Source of the DNA: Isoetes taiwanensis
Lineage: Eukaryota > Streptophyta > Lycopodiopsida > Isoetales > Isoetaceae
Assembly: GCA_021234155.1 (NCBI GenBank)
Contig: JAJEKV010000008.1
Coordinates: 6,636,945-6,700,944, forward strand
DNA: 64,000 nucleotides
Reading direction: 5' to 3'
Shown: piece by piece, positions 34,659-44,915 of the stretch
How the letters are laid out: each line of letters starts with the position of its first letter
Position numbering within the stretch: the stretch's first letter is position 1
Translations under genes and position numbers: made by a program
Notes under the pieces: generated by a model
What the model saw: only the letters and a program-made list of their open reading frames with translations
What the model was told of the DNA's origin: nothing
Databases searched by the model: none

Positions 34659-35538
34659 TTCTATGTATAGTTAAGATTAATCTACGCATGCAACCTATGC
34701 TAGGTATGGGTCGCATGCGATGTTACCGATGATGATACCACTACAGTGATCTCTAGGGCGTGGTGTAATGTCAATGTAGGCATGACCGCGTTTCCGCTTG
34801 GATGAGTGGAAGGTAGATTAGAAAGTCTACTTCTGTCCCACGGAAGTAGACGACCTCGAGAGAAAGGAGGTCATTAAGGAATGCATTGATAGGAAAGGCA
34901 CCTTTAGCCCCATATATGCTTTGATAGGAGGAATCTATCCTTCACGCCCCATATACGGGAAGGATATCCTCCACTATTGGGCAACTAGAGGTGTAGGCAT
35001 GAGCGGCATATAGGCATATAAGCCTGTCTCCGTGCCATAATGGAAGATTCACCCTCTTCCTACGCCGGGAGATTAGCCATGCATCCATGTAGATAGGTGG
35101 GGTGGTCACCATATAACCAAAATTTTATTAATAATTAAAATGGTACTAACGTAGTGTCGACCTGCATGCCAATAGAGCGCTCCGGAGGGCAAGGAGGTCG
35201 AGCTACGAAGACTTGCAACACAAAATTTGTTAGAATGTGTTGCAAGGAATGAAGAGTACCTAGAACAATAATTATGAAATGTTAAAATTTTGATAAACTA
35301 AATTGTTGTCATAAGTGAATTATCGAGTAACTTGTTTTAATGATGTTATGAATTGATAAGTTATTTCATAATATAAATGCATAATAATGTTCTAAAAATG
35401 TTACCTTAAGGTAATTATAACAAATGTGTAAGTATTATAGTAGTATATCGTATGTATCAGGTTGATTGCAGGTTAGGAAGATTCCAAGGTGGGGAGACCC
35501 ACGATGCTGCGGACAGCATCATTTCAAGGTGGGGAGAA
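34659..35538 (+). other. 3' untranslated region and polypurine tract of the chromovirus
   Basis: No ORF. It is rich in the motif GGGAGAT/GGAGG and ends with TTTCAAGGTGGGGAGAA immediately before the LTR. A similar CCAAGGTGGGGAGACC lies about 45 bases earlier (35484-35500), so the polypurine tract is duplicated. The PPT primes plus-strand DNA synthesis. Confidence 0.75.
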
Positions 35539-37778
35539 TGTGACGTTCCAAAGATTATCTGATCCCGGGACGATATCTTTATCTTGCCGAAATCAACATA
35601 CACGCCACCCGATCGACGATAGTACGCTAACGTGTAGCCAGGTGGGTAGCCCTAGGGGGCAACTTGCAAGGAATATGTGCATTTATTAATGTGTACATTT
35701 ACCAATATACACATTAATGTGGGCACACATTTCCATGTGGACACTTTATGCCAAGTGGGCCATACCCAAGTGTGCAATTAATGTGCACATTTATCAATGT
35801 ACACATTAATGTGGGCACACATTTCCATGTGGGCACATTTTGCCACCTAGCCATTAAAGGCAAGTGGGCCCATTCCCAATTATCCCACATGCCTAAAGGG
35901 GGAAATTGGAAACCCCTAAGCCAACCCCTTTGTCTATTTAGGAAGGGAAACCCTAACTTGCCCATTTTTCATTTCTAGGGAGCCTTGTTTTGGGTTGCCT
36001 CAAGAGCCAAAGTAGCCTCCCCAGAACTCTTACACGAGAGAATGGATGATGTTTCCCTTGATTGGGAATTTCGGTAGAGATGGTAAATTCGGGAGTAGCC
36101 ACTCCTAGGATCGGTCTTTAGCCAATTAAATAGTCTAAACCCTATTTGGGTCCTTAGAATCGGTACAAGCCTACCATTGCCCATAGGTTCTAGGTCTCTA
36201 GATACCCGCCTCTAACTAAAGAACCTAACTCTATGATATAGGAGGATATAGTTCTTTAGTTCTTACCCCGTGATATATATGGATGATGTATCTCTATGAA
36301 CTCCTTGTATTGGGAAGGGGGTAGAGACCTAAAAAGCTTGGTAGTAGATGCTCCTAGATTAGCCTCTCTAGCACACTATAGATTGGCTTGTACAAGAACC
36401 ACACAGTTTGTGGGTGAAGGGGGGGCCCGGCTAGAAGGAGGTTCATGTCACGACTCTTGAGCGATCACTCTGTGGTGTGTAAGGCCTACCGAGGGGATCA
36501 TAGTGACTAGGTATAATGGCTTACCCCCAGGTGTGGGTAGGGCATGGACTCGACACCCGTGAAGTGGTGTACACTTTCCGGGGTGGGTTCCCTCTAGTCA
36601 CCTTAGAATCACGGGCGTTGGCCCTCTAGTCACCTTGATCTCTGCGGATCTGCGGAGGGGAGTGATCCCTTCACCTTCCCAGGCCCCAGGAGGATGAGAC
36701 CGGGGAATAGCCCCTTTGGCTATACCATCCGTGAGACTCTGATCGAGTCCAGAGTACACCCCGGCCCTACTGCAGGTGTGCCGGGAAGAGTGGTCGTGGA
36801 CAACCCTATACCATGTTCATATACCCGACCAAATCCATTGCCATAGATTCTACTGCAATGAACTCTGGAGACCAAAGCCCGTCCAGTCAGCCCCTTGTCC
36901 CAGGCGCTTGGTGGGTTTCCCCATATGTATTGTACTCACCCTTGTCTACATATCTGGGATGTGATGGACCACCCTTGAGTATGTGCTTGTGCTCCGACAT
37001 GGCAATGGCTGCCAGCTAGAGGAGGTTCATGTCACGACTCTTGAGCGATCACTCACGGTGTGTAAAGGCCTACCGGGGATCATAGTGACTAGGTATAATG
37101 GCTTACCACCGAAAGTGTGGGTAGGGCATGGACTCCGACACCGTGAAGTGGTGTACACTTTCCGGTGGGTTCCCGGTCAATGGGCGGTGGCCCTCTAGTC
37201 ACCTTGAGTCGAAGATCTGCAGATCTCGGAGGGAGTGATCCCTTCCTCGCCCCATCCGGGCGGGAGGATGAGACCGGGGAATAGCCCCTTTGGCTATGCA
37301 TCCCGTGAGACTCTGATCGGGTCCCGACACTTTTTCAGCCTACTACGCAAAGTGTGCACGGGGAGGGGCGGATGGAGTGGACAACCCTATGCCATGTTCA
37401 TATGCCAGCCAAATCCATTGCCATGAATTCTATCTGCAATGAACTCTGGAGACCCAAGCCGTCAGTCATCCCCTTGAGTCTGAGCCTTGGGTAGGATTTC
37501 CCATATGTATTGTGCTCACCCTTGTCTATGCAGATGTGATGGACCACCCTTCGAGGTGGATATGTGCTTATGTTATATACTGACATGTATGTTTACGCTT
37601 CCGCAGCTAGGTAGGCCTCGAGGGAGACGGGGTAAAATGACCCCTTCACTCTTCCCACTGGAGCCCGTCACGGTTGCAGTGTCATGTGGAGGGCCCTGTA
37701 TCGGCATGAAGCTGGTATGGGGGATGAACTCCTGTTTGTATACGGTGAGCGCACCGTATACGAGTAGGGGACGTCACA
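35539..37778 (+). repeat. 3' LTR (2240 bp), carrying a ~583-bp internal tandem duplication
   Basis: Begins TGTGACGTTCC and ends GACGTCACA, followed by GCTGC. It is 545 bp longer than the 5' LTR because the segment from about 36431 (CTAGAAGGAGGTTCATGTCACG) is repeated from about 37015. The second copy is close to the 5' LTR, especially after 37370. The first copy and 36000-36430 are strongly diverged, with many small indels. Confidence 0.9.
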
Positions 37779-37783
37779 GCTGC

Positions 37784-38762
37784 CATACATCTGCACTAGC
37801 CTATCACCAATGTACCTTTACCAGTCCACCTCCCTAGACGTGAGTCGCACGGCTCTACCAACGTCCAACCATATGCCCTTCCTTATACTAAATCTTCTTG
37901 CTATGTCAATGGCTCGCATTAAGCAGACTCGGAGCCTTGCCACTTGCACACTGTTAATTTTTTAGATTCCTGACATATGTGATGCTTCCTACCAAATATA
38001 TGATGCTCCAACATACATGTGGGAAAATCCCCCATCTGGCACACCTGCCGCACTGGCCCTCTGTGTATCCCGCACCTGAGATGGCCATGGTGCGGGAAGG
38101 GGACATGAAGGTGTCTTGCGTGCCCTTCCTCTATGGGCTCCTATAACAACAGAACATAAACATAAACATTAGCAGCAATAACAACACAATCAGCTACCTC
38201 GAAGGGTAGTACCATTTATCCATCTGTAGATCCATCATAGATATCAATACATCATCATCACGTGAGCTCTAGAGTTACGGCAATGACTTGGGCTGGAAAT
38301 AGACAATAGCTATGGTTGATCACTCCATCTGCCTCTCCTGTGCATACTATGCAGATGAGCTAACTCATTCTTTGTCGTGACTGTAACTTGCCGGAGAAGT
38401 AACCTCTTGGTATCACCCAACAAGGCTACTCGGGGTTGCATCTCCCGGGTCCGATGAGGTAGGAAGGGTTGCATTTACCCTTCCTGGGAAAACAATGGCT
38501 TGATAGGCGGCTAGAGGATCATGGCGACACGTGTCCATGCCCGACTGAACTCCCCAAAACAAGATCCAAGCCAACACCTGCAACTCCTGAGGGTCAGGGC
38601 GACACCATCGACCCAGGAAGTATCGAACTCATACCCGGCCCTCTCGAAGTGACCGCCTATAAGCCTAGCTCGCTCCAAGTCCCCAGTAGCTGCGTTCAGC
38701 AGAGACTCCCTCTATCTTGCCACTGACTCTGCTATGTGGTGCTCAGTCACTCCATAGCCTAG
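37784..38762. other. Flanking DNA, with a short H3-start-like ORF at 37909
   Basis: A 19-codon ORF at 37909-37965 begins MARIKQTRSLAT. This resembles the H3 start MARTKQT followed by R..LAT with the intervening tail residues missing. It could be the remains of an H3 or related sequence, or coincidence. An 85-codon ORF at 38469-38726 is Pro-rich and unrecognised. Nothing else is supported. Confidence 0.3.
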
Positions 38763-39142
38763 CACTACAACAAAATGACAACTAAACGTCAGAAAAATCA
38801 TCAGAGGGTCCAAAATAGTTTGTTAAATGCGTATTTAACTATTAATGTGACGTTTGATCTGACTAACAAACTGACGTTTAGATCTGATGAAAAATCTGAC
38901 TAATACACTGATAAATAAGCATCTAACGAATTGACATCTAAACTAACGTTTAGCTTGACTAATTAGTTGTCTAATAATCTGACTAATGAGGTGATGAGTA
39001 GTCGGACAAATCATTTCTGACAATTTTGCTGACTAAGAGTCTGACTAATAACCTGACTATCTGTCTGTTTAAATGTTTGACTAAATATCTGACTAATTAG
39101 ATGACTTACAAGTTGATGATTACACTGACTACTTTTGTGACT
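38763..39142 (+). mobile_element. Left end of a CACTA (En/Spm-type) DNA transposon
   Basis: CACTACAACAAAATGAC is a typical CACTA terminus. It is followed by dense subterminal repeats: TGACGTTT.GATCTGA units near 38850-38890 and many CTGACTAA copies to about 39130. These serve as transposase-binding sites in the family. No matching right end (TTTGTTGTAGTG) was found, so it is truncated. At 39144 ACAAGAAATTTATCG starts a different sequence that recurs, inverted, near 60884-60900. Confidence 0.65.
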
Positions 39143-39162
39143 ATTATGCTGATACAAGAAAT

Positions 39163-39591
39163 TTATCGTGGGGGCCAAGGCCGCCGCGAACATTTATCTT
39201 CCCCGACTAACTCCTGCAAAGGGGGGTTTGTATATATGTGGAATGGTGTGAAAGATGTTCTTGGAATGCAAAAAGGGATTTTATATCTTTGGAATGGTGC
39301 GAGAGATGTTCTTGAAATGCAAAGGGGGATTTTTATATCTTTCGGCTGTGCCACAGGAAGCAGTGCTTCATTATCAAGCTGTTCTATAAAGGAACAACAA
39401 TAAACATTTGGAGATGCAAGGTATATACCCCAATAGAAGTAGGAGGGCAGCAAGGGATGTCGATCTGAAATGATATGGTGCTCTAGAACTAATTTGGCTA
39501 TTTTTTCAGCATCAGGGCAGCTAGTATCATAGTACCCATAAGATAACTGAGCAGCAGAGTGATCAATGAGCAGAAGCAACGTATGTAACAT
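39163..39591 (-). pseudogene. Class III peroxidase N-terminal fragment
   Basis: From ATG 39591 the minus strand encodes MLHTLLLLIDHSAAQLSYGY, a hydrophobic secretion signal followed by YDTSCPDAEKIAKLVLEHH, which matches the mature N-terminus of plant secretory peroxidases (AQL..YY..TCP). The expected distal-histidine block RLHFHDCF is missing. The frame instead runs into a tandemly repeated ~51-bp unit (39241-39342) encoding related KIP.CI.RTS..PF blocks. It is therefore a truncated exon or pseudogene fragment without heme-binding residues. Confidence 0.65.
39241..39342. repeat. ~51-bp tandem duplication
   Basis: Two copies beginning GAATGGTG.GA.AGATGTTCTTG, with a partial third copy at about 39216-39240. 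They lie inside the frame that extends the peroxidase fragment. Confidence 0.8.
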
Positions 39592-40380
39592 GCAGACCAA
39601 GATTTGCGAGTTTTTTTAAAATGGAAATAAGACTTTCACACCCATTTCCAAAGCTCAGCTTAGCTCCCTTCAGGCATATGCCAGAGTGTCAGAAGCTCTG
39701 CTCATGCACCAAGCTAGTGCAGAATTTCCTAACTAGCCATTTTAACCAATTTTGCACAGAGTAGTACTCTGAAAGCATATAAACTTTGACTTATACAAAG
39801 AATAGTAGATTCATGATAATTGTTTGGAAGCACTAGAGTGGACTTCATGTAAGTTATTGAATCAAAATTTTACTTGATAACTAATGGAGTGGATCTTTAT
39901 GTAGAAAATGGATTATATCAAACTATGGAGGTTTGACGTGCATGCCATTTTTTCTCATTGTTGGTTTGTGGTTTTCTAGTTGAAACTGGAGGGCAAGTTT
40001 TCGCTTCTCATTGTTGTTTTGTGATTTTCTAGTTGAAACTGGAGGGCAAGTTTCCGCACGGAGCACCTTGTGTATAAGGCACTGGCGTCTACCAGAATAT
40101 ACATAAATAGAATAGAATAGAATAGAATAGAATAGAATAGAAATTAACGTCCCTTGTGCCCTCAGGCCCCTGGACTTGTGTAGCATGGGCGAGCTCCCTA
40201 AAAGGGCGCTACTAGCACATCACACTGTTCTGATGTAGCCTTTTCTGAAGGCTTACTTTTTTCTATTATTACCAGCATCCCGCTTTACATCGGCTTCATG
40301 GCCGTGCGGTAATGCATCGTTATCAATCAGCTTTTAACTGAACAATTTGTGTGGAGTTTATGAGCTGCCTCTTGTGCGGT
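39592..40380. repeat. Non-coding, with (GAATA)n microsatellite
   Basis: No gene seen. A pentanucleotide GAATA/AATAG tract runs from about 40106 to 40141. Just upstream, TGTGGTTTTCTAGTTGAAAC / TTTGTGATTTTCTAGTTG segments (about 39965-40050) form a ~58-bp tandem duplication. Confidence 0.6.
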
Positions 40381-41100
40381 TCATATTACAAACCCTCTTT
40401 CCCTGTGTACTTCTCTGTGTCTGATCATCATTCCCTGGATCGCGTCTGCCATATCTCTCATTGATTCTGTCCTTGTCATCAAAATATGTAATGGTTGTCC
40501 CCATCTTATATTTCTGTATCTGTCTATGATGTCCCCATATATCGGGCACTCGTTAATCATGTGGATTGCGTCTGCCATGTCTCTCATTGATTCTATCCTT
40601 GTCATCAGAATGTGTACTGGTTGTCCCCATCTTATATTTCTGTATTTGTCTCTGATATATCCGTATATCGGGCACTGATTAATCATGTGGTTCTCATCGT
40701 CCATTTTTCCAGTGTCACAGATTCTACATATTCGGCACTCCCTTTCTATTCCCTCCACCTGTCCTTTTCAATTCTTAGGTCATGACTCCCCATTCTGAAT
40801 CTTGCCAGGATGTCTCTTCTGCCCTTTCCTAGCAGGTTATCTCGGTACATCTGGTGTCCTATCTGCTGTTCTGGATTGAAGACTGTCATGAGCCAGAGTG
40901 TCTTGGGTCCTATGTGTTTTTGCAGCCATGCTCTTGTAGCTCTATCAGCCCATTCTTCATTCCACTTCCCTTCTTGCTGGGAATAATCGCACTTGACCAA
41001 TCTGTATTTGACCAATCTTCTATATTTGACCAATCTTCTGCACAAGTCCAAGAAGCTACGAAGCGATCTTTTGCTGCAAAAATCATGTTTTCAAACATTT
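40381..41100 (-). pseudogene. LINE (non-LTR retrotransposon) C-terminal remnant
   Basis: Minus-strand frames 41051-40746 and 40758-40381 give LLGKGRRDILARFRMGSHDL followed by ECRICRICDTGKMDDENHMINQCPIYG. This is the C-terminal region of LINE reverse transcriptases, with a Cys/His zinc-binding motif (CRIC...H....C). A 126-bp segment (about 40439-40564 and 40565-40690) is duplicated in frame, giving two MINxCPIYG..I.D.YRNIRWGQP repeats. The RT core and endonuclease are absent. Frame changes and small tandem repeats near 41000-41040 show it is decayed. Confidence 0.7.
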
Positions 41101-41720
41101 CCCCTTAAGTTGTGGCTGTAGCTATAGGTGTTCGTCTCATCTATAAGCACATTTGCCCTCTGCTCCTTGTCATCATATATTTTCTGGTGTTTACTGTCCT
41201 CTTGGTTTAAAGCCCTTTGGTGTCTTTCAAGCTATTAACTGCTGTCCCTGGCATCCTTATCATCAATGGATCTGTGATCTCGTTCTGTATCCAAACTGCT
41301 AGATTTTCCTTTCAACTGTTCGGAATCAAGGGGTGTGCCTCTCTTTCTCGATCTTAAATATGTCTGCATCTCTACTTTCTCCTGATTTCTCCCGTCTTCT
41401 ATTCCGTTCTTTACCATGACCATGGCCAACAGAAATAGCCACCTTCCCGTCCAAGACCTCCTTCATTTGCTCTCTGCTCCAATTCCCCATCCAAGAAGTG
41501 CATTTATAGGTTGCACTTCTTACGCATTCGGCCGACTTGTCTACTTTGTCCTGTTATTTCATTCGCTGCTTCCAGAAGAAAAAAACTGGGATCATAATAT
41601 TGACTGAGATCAGTATGTATACCCAACTCTTTCTACACCCTTGCTGCCAATCTTTGAATTCAGATGACTCGACTTTCAAGTAGGTCTCCAGTATTTGCTA
41701 TAATTAGTATTTTCATTTTT
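41101..41720. other. No recognisable gene
   Basis: May continue decayed LINE sequence on the minus strand. I see no motif that supports this and no other feature. Confidence 0.35.
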
Positions 41721-41722
41721 GT

Positions 41723-41965
41723 TCACATTGAAAGATGATGGGGCTAAGCCACTCTAACAGCTTGTGATTTGATAGGAACTGACGGGGCATAGCCGCTCTA
41801 GCAGTCCTATATATTGACGTAAGTTGATGGGGCCAAGCTGCTCTAACAACTTACGTTTGGCACTGAGGATAGAACCACACCGTCGTGCCCAAGGCTACTG
41901 GGGCTGTGCCACTCTAACAGCATACACTAGGATAGACGGGGCAGAGCCACTCTAACCATCCTAGC
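41723..41965. repeat. Five tandem hairpins with a conserved loop and variable stems
   Basis: Each unit has the core GGGGCNNWGCYNCTCTARC between self-complementary arms that differ from unit to unit. Unit 3 (41817-41856) has arms ACGTAAGTTG/CAACTTACGT, a perfect 10-bp stem. Unit 5 (41927-41963) has CTAGGATAG/CCATCCTAG. Unit 2 (41772-41810) has ATAGGAACTG/CAGTCCTAT. Units 1 and 4 have weaker arms. Within the core, GGC-NNN-GCC can form a small inner hairpin in four of five units. Function unknown. Confidence 0.65.
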
Positions 41966-43014
41966 GGGTCAAGTATTGTCGGCATGTAAGTATCCATCAG
42001 CATTACAACTTCTGAAACATTTTGTCCTTTACTATATACATATTATGGTACTAGCATCTTTAAACTAGCAGCATACCCACACTCTATTATCTAGCTCCGA
42101 CAGACACTCAGCCTAGCACTTAAGCTTATACATCAGATTAGACCAGCCATCACCATATGCACTAGGAAATTCTATGGCGGACCAAGCCATATGCATAAAG
42201 AATTGTGTAGAGTGCACTATTTCATTGTAGCCAATGGCAAATTTCCATACAACAAGATCACGACAGACTCGTAGCAAAACAAATAGAATGGCACTCCCTA
42301 ATTTATGTATGCAGCCTCGAATAACCCAGAACATCTCTTTCTAAACCTATACAGTGATCATCCTTAATGCACAAAGCAGCCATCTATCTACACATCTATC
42401 TGCACACAATAACCTGAACTTTGCCATCTATACCTTAAGAGCCTAATAATAATCCATCAGTCTTGCTATTCAAACTTAATTTTAAATAGCGAAAATAAAA
42501 ACCTGTATATTTGCACTTGTTTGTGTTTGAAGCAATTCGACTATAGGGTAGCAGCCTCACACTTCAGCGCTATATTTTCGCACTTGTTTCTGTCTAGAGC
42601 AGTCCGACTATGAGGTAGCCGCCTCACACTCCAAGGTTGCAAGTTCATACCACAAAGAACTGCTTGAAGTATCGCAAAATCTATACAGAGCCATCCTAGC
42701 AGGTTCCATATGCCAGCTTGAGAGCTGCAAATTTTCCAATTCATCCAAAACTGCTTTGTCTCAAATTCAGATTCGATAGAATATAAACTGGAAATATTTG
42801 ATCTCTTTTATAAACTTTAAGAGCTAAAGAAATCTCAAAACCAGAGAGAAGTAGAGAGCAAATTAGAGTGACTAACATGCCAGAAAATGTCTTTACTAAA
42901 TGCAATATCTTGAAATCAAAATATATGCTACCCCAAGCTAACAGAATTGGTCATTGCCTTGATTCAAAATGAAACAGAAAACTTATCTGGAAGCCGTCTG
43001 TCCGTGTGCAAATC
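41966..43014. repeat. Non-coding, with a ~65-bp tandem duplication
   Basis: Two diverged copies at about 42506-42570 and 42571-42636 share TGCACTTGTTTGTGT-like and GTAGC.GCCTCACACT blocks. The region just before 43015 may be the 3' flank of the PB1-domain gene on the minus strand. Nothing else is supported. Confidence 0.5.
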
Positions 43015-43640
43015 TTACAAAAGCGCCTTCTTATCTTTACAGTAGCTTGGGATCATCCTAGCAGAAGAAACTCCATTTGAAACTCCATTTGGAATACCAC
43101 ATGCATTCTTGCTGCCCTTAATTGATGTTGCTGCTGCTATTGCTGCTGCTGCTGCTGTTGAATTTTCTGATCTTGATATTGGTATGGCCTCTGCGGATGC
43201 CTCGGTGGCAATCTCGCAGTGGCAGCAGTGGCAACGCCACATCCGCCTGCGCCTTCGGACGGCGCCATTGCGGAAAGTGCAACAGGACTTGTTGCAGACC
43301 TTTGCATGTTGGTGGTATTCATCCTTGGTGGTGAATAGTATTGCTGAGATAATGATCTCTGAAAAGTAACTTTATGACATCTTGGTGCATCTGTATGTCC
43401 ATGCTCATTCCCTTGCCTGTTGTATGTACACTCGTGATTACAAGCATGGCAATTATTCTGTAGATGTTGGCTGCTTTGGTTTCTGCCATCCACATGATTC
43501 ATATGATGAGCCATCTCCTCCTCTCTTCTATATCCATTTTCCAAATATGTGCCTGCTTGATTGTACCTATGCTCCTGCCCTTTTTGTCTCTCTCTTTCGT
43601 TCTCATACCTCATATCACTATGCTCTTCACAATCAAACCA
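43015..43640 (-). CDS. Possible second exon of the PB1-domain gene (Gln-rich)
   Basis: The minus-strand frame from about 43640 gives a hydrophilic region (KQHWFDCEEHSDMRYENER, then His/Asn/Arg-rich sequence) that runs into a CAG tract encoding poly-Gln near 43160-43137. A second frame (43242-43015) reads the same tract as poly-Ala and ends NGVSNGVSSARMIPSYC, so the true C-terminal frame is ambiguous. An AG acceptor exists next to CACTGGTTTGATTG (about 43643). The link to the PB1 exon is inferred from order and strand only. Confidence 0.4.
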
Positions 43641-43654
43641 GTGCTGTTTAAGTA

Positions 43655-44180
43655 CCCGTACACTACGATTTTGTACTTATAGTACCTTGGGTACTTTACA
43701 GTACGTCTTGTACCTCTAAAGTGTAGGGTCAATTTTTTTTTTTTTTTTTTTTGAGCTTAAATCATCCCTAATGTTTAATGTCAATTTCAAGGCTAAAAAA
43801 ACTCTAATTGTATGTTTCTAGCTCTTGTTCGACAAAGAGCAGGTAAAATTTTTGTGCTTATATTTCTTTGCTTTAGTACCAATTTCAATCCATTTACATG
43901 AATTTTTTATTGTGGGTTCTTATTTGACCAGCCAGATCTCTTAACCAACTCCTTATAGTTCAGATCTTATAGAAAATCCTCAAAAAAGTCTAACCGCAAG
44001 TGCAAATTTGCAAAATTTACATAAAGAACTTTATATTTTTCCTGTACGTAATGTACTGTACGTACTATACATAAAACAGAACAGCACATGGCAAACGTAC
44101 ATAACGTACTAAAAAACTCTAAAGTACATAAAAGGTACAGTACCTTGGAAGACATACTGTACAAGTACTATACACTAAGT
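43655..44180. other. GTAC-rich intron or inserted element within the PB1 gene
   Basis: Both ends are full of GTAC/GTACTT/GTACCTTGGGTAC motifs in roughly inverted arrangement (43657-43720 and 44040-44180). The middle has a long T tract (43733-43753). It may be an intron containing a small inverted-repeat transposon. No clear target duplication is visible. Confidence 0.45.
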
Positions 44181-44915
44181 ACGTGACAACACTGAATCAA
44201 AACCATCTTCCATCCTATGATGCACCATAAATGGAGTATATCCATTTTGTTTTGGACTACTATATCCACAATATATAGGAGACTCATCTGAATATCTGTC
44301 CCAAGCAGGAGAATTATCTCTTCTCAGAACCCCATTTCCTAAATGCTCCCCAGAATGCTGCCTCTGCAATTTGGGACCCTGCACTTCATGAAACGGATAA
44401 GTCTGAGGTGCAAAATTTTTCATACCCATGCCATGACTTATTGGCAGTGCAGCACACCCAGTTACAATATTTGGCGCAGAAACCCCTTCTAATCCAGAGA
44501 TCTGTAACCCAGAGGAAATCTGTAATCTTGAATGCTCTGAAACGCCATCCAACATATCTGGCACATGCTGCTTTTTAGGAACAAATAGAAATATTTTCAG
44601 CCGTGCAGAAGAGCCCAGTTTGGCTTGGATTCTTGCGTATTCATCCATCATATTCTCCATGTCTTCCTCACTTGTGACTGATATGAGGGCATCAAGATCT
44701 TCTTCAAGCATTTGATACTTGAGCAAGACAATATCCCCAACATACTTAGCTACTTTGCTCATCAATTCAAGATAACTGATATCACGATTAACAACAAGAA
44801 TACGCCTTTCCCCACCAACATATTTCAAACGATTCTCTGGAGGCCGGGGCAAGATCTTACCACCATAGCTACACAAAAGCCGAATCCTTGGACAAACTAA
44901 ATCTTCCCATTTCAC
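44175..44915 (-). CDS. PB1-domain protein, N-terminal exon
   Basis: The minus-strand frame contains a PB1 (Phox/Bem1) domain of the plant type: RIRLLCSYGGKILPRP, LKYVGGERRILVVNRDISYL, LLKYQMLEEDLDALISVTS and EEDMENMMDEYARI, then LKIFLFVP. PB1 domains mediate head-to-tail protein pairing. In plants this subtype occurs alone or in front of Raf-like kinase domains, but no kinase is seen here. The remainder is low-complexity, without a family. The start is unclear. An upstream ATG frame (MAMAIPANEEIKAL) meets TGA at the join and is one base out of frame with the PB1 domain, so either a frameshift has damaged the gene or translation starts elsewhere. Gene versus pseudogene is unresolved. Confidence 0.7.
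   Translation of the reverse strand: MKWEDLVCPRIRLLCSYGGKILPRPPENRLKYVGGERRILVVNRDISYLELMSKVAKYVGDIVLLKYQMLEEDLDALISVTSEEDMENMMDEYARIQAKLGSSARLKIFLFVPKKQHVPDMLDGVSEHSRLQISSGLQISGLEGVSAPNIVTGCAALPISHGMGMKNFAPQTYPFHEVQGPKLQRQHSGEHLGNGVLRRDNSPAWDRYSDESPIYCGYSSPKQNGYTPFMVHHRMEDGFDSVLSRT

Larger units (their letters stand above)
23854..37783 (+). mobile_element. Ty3/gypsy chromovirus with extra histone H3-like and 507-aa ORFs
   Basis: The element spans 23859-37778 (13.9 kb), flanked on both sides by the 5-bp duplication GCTGC (23854-23858, 37779-37783). LTRs begin TGTG and end GTCACA. The PBS TGGTATCAGAGC (25555-25566) matches the initiator tRNA-Met end, and a purine-rich tract GGTGGGGAGAA precedes the 3' LTR. 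Order: 5' LTR, PBS, hairpins and TATA, H3-like ORF pair, hairpins and TATA, 507-codon ORF, gag-protease, RT, RNase H, integrase, chromodomain, PPT, 3' LTR. The order RT-RH-IN plus a chromodomain places it in the chromoviruses. Pol carries several frameshifts and stops, so this copy is unlikely to be autonomous. Extra ORFs upstream of gag are known in some plant gypsy lineages, but I know of none described with a histone fold. Confidence 0.95.

Noticed and set aside
36776-37837. Short ORFs in the 3' LTR
   Set aside because: They arise from the tandemly duplicated LTR segment and have no counterpart conserved in the 5' LTR.
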